Positions 58,842-64,000 of a DNA stretch of 64,000 bases are shown in pieces. The position numbers and the translations under genes were made by a program. The notes beneath the pieces are model-generated. The model worked only from the letters and a program-made list of their open reading frames with translations. It made no database searches and was not told where the DNA came from. The stretch lies in NCBI GenBank assembly GCA_008694505.1, contig VZDJ01000041.1, positions 5,226,417 through 5,290,416 of the forward strand, given 5' to 3'. The number at the start of each line of letters is the position of its first letter. The stretch's first letter is position 1. Origin of the DNA: Cyanoderma ruficeps (Eukaryota > Chordata > Aves > Passeriformes > Timaliidae).

Positions 58842-61800
58842 CTACAAAACAAACAGGAAAAAGTGTTAGGATCTGGTATTAATTAAAAAAAATATATAAA
58901 GTAGCTGTACCATCATCCTACATTAGCATACCCCTCATTTTTAGGGTTATTTAAGGAAGAGTTTTAACTTCAGTTTTAATTAGATTGTGCTGCACCAATT
59001 TTGGAGATTCTGATTTTAGACTCTTTATGAGTATTAGCATACAAAAGCTTGGCCTAATGAGTGGATCAAAGAATCCATAAATCTTTCAAGGTTTCCATCC
59101 AGACTAAAATACTGTATTACTTACCACATTTTAGTGTACTGTACTTTATTAAATAGATAAATCATACCCAATACTGAAATAATCTGGGAAAAAAGAAAGG
59201 GCAAGAGAATTTCTAGTATTAGAAATAATATAAAGAAGCAATCATTGAAACTCCAGTGTTATTTTACATGGAGATTTAAATACAAGTTTTCAAAACAATA
59301 ATAAATTAAACAGTAGGTTATTGCATGGATCTTGCAGCATAATGACTTCATGTGTGCTGGTTTTCATGTCAAAGTAGCTTTTGGCATGTAACATAAACCC
59401 CAGATTTATTGCCCCAATTCTCTGCAGGTTTGAACTCTTTTTCTAGCTAGTACGGTTATAAAAGGCTTTTAATTCAGAGTTTTACTCCAATATTTTAAAA
59501 TAATCCCTGTATCAGCCCATAGTTTGTGATTTTTATCAATTCAGAGAAAGTGGTCATTACTTTCTACTAAGACTCTAAGGTTTGCTTTTCCAAAAGTAAT
59601 ATATAATGCCTCTTCGAAGGGACACGGCTTATGATCAACCATTATTTCTAAACAAAACTGAGTCCATATGATTGATATATAAAGGCATATGTTGCCTACT
59701 GGCAGACAAAGTCATATTTAGATTGTTTTTGTCTTGTTGTATAACCAATATTTAAAATAGGGCTTCTAGTGCTAAGATAACATTTTCTAATTTTCAGTCT
59801 TTGCTTCCAGCCTAAGCCAAAGACAGTTATGGATGTCTTATGTCTTTATATAAGGGACCATATGGATCTTCATTACATTTTAATGAGTGACTCTGACAAA
59901 TAACTGGGCAGGCTTTAGCACTAAGTCTAATCAAAGTCTTACAAGTGAATGTTTTCTGTGACTGTCTTTTTAAAGAAAGCAGATGGCTGGTGTTATTTAT
60001 TAAACCATTTTGATGAAGGAAGCCCAACCACAGCCCATGCAAAATCATCAAGGCATTTTGCTTATCTAAAGCAAGAGCTAGAGCAAAAGGTAATGCAAAA
60101 CTACATACAATATTCTGTGTGTCTGCTGTGATGGCCAAGATACCTATTAGAGCTCATAAAGGCAAAATAAATAACTGGACTTAACAGGTAAGTGATTAAG
60201 CAGCACATTAATTAGGAAAGTGACAGGCCCTTATTTTGGGCTGAAAGAGTAAGCAATGCCACAACAGTCACTAAAGATTGCTTATGCTTTATACTGAGTA
60301 ATGAAAAAGCACTTATTCACAAAAAGCAGCACGCTGAAGAAGTGTTTTAAATTTTACTGATCAGTCCTAATTTCCTCAGCATTACAGTATCACTTCAAGT
60401 GGGAGTCTGACAACTAATATTTAACACGCAGCAAAACCACCATGACCAGCTAGGTTTACTGATACTGAATAGCTTTCATAGAGAAGTTTTGTCAACTTAC
60501 TGGTATCCCATAGTCACAATGTGAATTTATCAGTGTTACTCTAAGTGGAATTTACTTAACAGTTTCTCTTTTCTCCCTCCAAGCAAATCAATGGTTTAAA
60601 CAAATACACTTAGCTGAGTAATTCTGAATGAAACTATTAGAAGCACTCCATTACATCAAGTGTTAAAAACCCCCCAAAGCTTGAAGTGAAACTTTGGTGC
60701 AGTCAGATGTTGCTACTTAAATGTGATTACTCTAACTGATGTTTAATTACTCTCTACTCAAATACACATTTTTCCAAAATGTAGCACCATGCTACAGAGA
60801 GCAGTGTATTTTGAAAACCTTTACACTCAAAAGTGTAAAAAGGTAGAAATTCAAAGTCTTGTGATTTTTTTCCCTAAAAATAATATTCAGCTGAACAATC
60901 TTCATAGTTGAAAATGTACCTTGAATTTGACAGTGATCTTTTAAGTGCTTTTACTAACATTTCCTTCAAGTTCTTTTCATAATGTAATTCAAAATGTGTC
61001 AAATTTAAGTGCTCGAGGACCAAGAAATACTTCAGCCTTATCACCAGAACATCAAAAGCAGTTCCCCCTTTTCCAATGGTAAGCTTCTAATCCGGTGCAC
61101 TGGTTAAATTCTAGACTTTGAACCACTTTGCCTGCCATGAAAACATACTTCTTCCTTTGGCTTTTATGTACCCGTGGTTGTTAAAATACGGTTCTTCAAG
61201 TAAACAGAATCCTACAGGCTTCTATAAGTGTGTAAGGCCATCTAAACTTTAGGGGGAAAGCCTGAAAAAAAAAAAAATCCCAGCTTTCTTCTGACAGACA
61301 TGCTGTTGAATTAAGTGCTATACTTCCCCAGAACAATTCTCTAAGGAAGTCTGAGTACTATGCAAAGAGGACCTCAGATCTGCATCTTATGCACCTATTT
61401 TAGCATTAGTCTAAACCCAGGCGCAAGAGAGAGGACTATCCACTTCATCCCATAATCAGTCGAGCCTCCTGGAGGTCATTCCTGTTTGCAGCTGTGGAGG
61501 TACTGCAGTCTCAGATGAGCGTCAGACTCGCCTGTTTCCGGTAGATGGAGCAAGAGTCATGCTGCAGTTTAATTTCCAAGATAACAGTCTAGCAGGGGAG
61601 AAAGTTACTTAAGATCTGAAAGATTTGAGTTATTTTTAACTCTGGCATCTGTGGGATAGTACTGTAGCCATTTTAATGGCTACACTCCTGAAGGGATGGT
61701 GGCAAGACTATTCCTGCCCCATTTTTGCATACTTTTATAAAACAAAATGTTTGACCATACCTGCCTTAATCTTTCAACTGAGAGTGTGTTTGTTAATTTA

Positions 61801-64000
61801 TTTTTGCAGTGTTTAACTAGTTCTAGTCTGTAGCACCCAATGATTTTTTCAAATATTAGATGCTCATTGGAGCTAATTCCTCTATTTCCTGTGAGAAGTC
61901 TTAGATATTACTGCCATTTCCACAGTTGCAGCAAATTAATCTTCAGGATCACCTCTTCTTGAAACTATATCCACTCAGGGCTGGGGGAAATTGCATATTT
62001 TCTCATAGGCCTTTCAACACACTACTAAGACAAAGCAAGAGTCTCCTTTCTGTGAGATGGAGCGAGAAATGGAAGTGGTTCACAGTTCACAGAGGATCTC
62101 CATTTACAAGACTGGCCATAACTGGCTTGCCACTCATTTGAGTCATTATTCTTTGAACAGTGCATGTGCAGACAACCTGCTTTCATCTTTCATGCTATGC
62201 AGCTAAAGACAAAGCTCCAAATTTATTAATGGAGTAGCTTTTCAGTTAGATGAGGTTCAGTACCTTTCTGGGATTGCTTTATACTGTAACATCATTTTGG
62301 TATTCTACTTTCAGGTTTGTAAAAGTTTATTGTATCTAAATAATAACGTAACTGTCAATTTCCTGTAACCTGTGAAATGTCAGACAACCTTAAATGAAAC
62401 ACTAAATATTCAGTAGAGGTAAAAACTCATATCACTAACATGAACAGAACTGAATAATTAAAAAAACCCTGGAGTCATGTACACAGATAGACTATGAAAC
62501 ATTTGATTACAGACATCTTTGAGTTGTTAAAGCAACTCAACAAATACACTACTGTTGGTGTCGAAGTGAGGATATTTAAAGCCAGTGGGCTATCAGCACT
62601 TCTACCATTAAGGAATGCCATCCATTATTATTCCCACTATGAATTTATCCATTTTAATAAATTAATAGAAACCAGTGCTTAGTTTGTGCATGATCCAAAA
62701 CTGAAGAAACACATTTCAAACCAGCACCACTGTGCTTTCTTTGAAGTTTATTCATTCACAAAACAGTTCACTGTACTGTAACCAGCTTGCCAGGTAACAC
62801 TGACCTTAGTATAAAAATAGAAAGGACACCACCTTTAGAAAGGTCAGTATGAATTTCCATGGCTCAAACCCCTAAATACCACTCTTTTTTCTTTAAAAAT
62901 GGTACTTGGCAGTCTCACGGAAGCATTGAAGACTTAGCTAGTAGCTAAGAATATTTTACTTTGAGACATGATCTTCTAAGCCTGGTCAGCTATACAAGCT
63001 ATCATACCCCAGAAATTCTGAGGCAATAGAACAAGTGTAAAAGCCTGATGTCTGTGAAAACTCTCTATGCATTTGCAAGCACAGCTCAAGGCTGAACATG
63101 GTTGGAACTTTATACTGTACTCCAAAACATTATAAAAAAACATAGTCCCCTCAAGATCATCCATTCTTCAGCACCAAAGAGAAAACCCCAAACATGACTA
63201 CAGCTTAGTCACCTCTATACTTTAAGTCAGATCAGCAATTAAAATTACCAGTGTTCCTAAGAACACTGAGCAGAGGACTGTGCTTTTTTAATCCAACCCA
63301 TGAACTTGCGACAGTGGGAAGACAAGACTTTCCCTAGAGGTGTTAAAACTGCTTGGAAGCCTAAATCTTTGCTGACTCATTGCTAGAATTCAAACTCTTT
63401 GCTCCTTTCAAATGGACTGTACCCTGTGGCTGAGTACATCTTGCGTAGATCAAAATGGGCTCCTCCAGCAAAACTGAACACAGTCTGGAACACCTTTGAT
63501 TAAAGGAGGCTTATTCATGCTTGAACCTTGCTGCAGGAAGGCTGCTGAGAACAGCAAATAGTGAAATAGTCTGTTCCCCAAGTAAAGTGGGAGAAGGGTC
63601 ACTGAATTACAGTTCACAGATGATCTCATTTTGACACTGAACAGCAGGCACTGTTTGGTGCGAGTCACATCTACATCAACTTCCTAAGCCTCAACACCAC
63701 AACAGAACCAATCTTGAGGGTGTGCAAGATAAACCACCAAATAGCATAGCTAATAGAAAAAAAAAATACACATACTAATCAGCAACAATATTAGTGTGTT
63801 TTGGGAACAGCAAAATGGGATGAGAAAACTGCCTAAGTCTAGTGAAATCCTGTAGTTCACTCACCAGAATGCATCTAATTTATGAAAAAATTTACACCTT
63901 CCATTTAAAAGTATAATATTTTGATTTTTCTTGCAGTTTTATTTGGTTTAGACATGGCTGTGAGATATCAGAGAAACACTTAATATTTTTGACAACTTTC
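58842..64000 (-). other. NUDT4: NUDT4 upstream intron, running off the window
   Basis: At least 5.2 kb of intron precedes the AGVKG exon. I looked on the minus strand for the exon carrying the Nudix box (PGGGMEPEEE-type sequence) and found none, so the 5' exons and promoter lie beyond 64000. The sequence is AT-rich with short A-tracts and no clear interspersed repeat. Confidence 0.75.

Noticed and set aside
59000..64000. Nudix-box exon of NUDT4
   Set aside because: I looked for PGGG and REVYEE-type coding on the minus strand and saw none, so the exon lies outside the window.
1..64000. CRISPR arrays, operons or other prokaryotic systems
   Set aside because: The sequence is plainly avian nuclear DNA with spliced genes and CR1 repeats; no regularly spaced direct repeats of CRISPR type were seen.

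Overview
This is a vertebrate window, almost certainly a bird and probably a passerine. The evidence is repeats of the avian CR1 LINE family, avian ERV-type LTRs, and one tRNA-headed SINE with a CR1-like tail (58460-58603) that matches my memory of TguSINE1, a passerine family. The order MRPL42 / UBE2N / NUDT4, with the first two divergent and the last two convergent, is the synteny of human 12q22. The species cannot be read from the sequence.

Layout. Bases 1-10306 are intergenic sequence beyond the 3' end of MRPL42. They hold a GC-rich orphan block (7072-7260), a CR1 fragment and a 37-bp tandem duplication. MRPL42 lies on the minus strand: five coding exons between 15994 and 10362, with its CpG-island promoter at about 16900-17440. 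The divergent intergenic gap (17.4-26.9 kb) carries a CR1 beside the MRPL42 promoter and, near UBE2N, a CR1 inserted inside an older antisense CR1. UBE2N lies on the plus strand: a 10-codon first coding exon in a CpG island (27058-27087), a 17.4-kb intron 1 with two related LTRs and two CR1 pieces, then three exons at 44489-45729 and a probable long 3'UTR to about 48.9 kb. The last three coding exons of NUDT4 are on the minus strand (58841-54979). Its first exons lie beyond the right edge.

The three genes are unrelated housekeeping genes: a mitochondrial ribosomal large-subunit protein, the K63-specific ubiquitin-conjugating enzyme Ubc13, and a Nudix diphosphoinositol-polyphosphate/Ap6A hydrolase. 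They share position and not a pathway. The MRPL42 and UBE2N promoters both carry a motif resembling the ZNF143/THAP11 (SBS) element.

I found no CRISPR array, bacterial-type operon or evident new multi-gene system. The most useful second looks are the tandem NAGNAG acceptor in NUDT4 (predicting DIPP2 alpha/beta isoforms), a possible frame-breaking extra NUDT4 exon, the nested CR1s, the SINE, the orphan GC-rich block and the paired promoter motifs.
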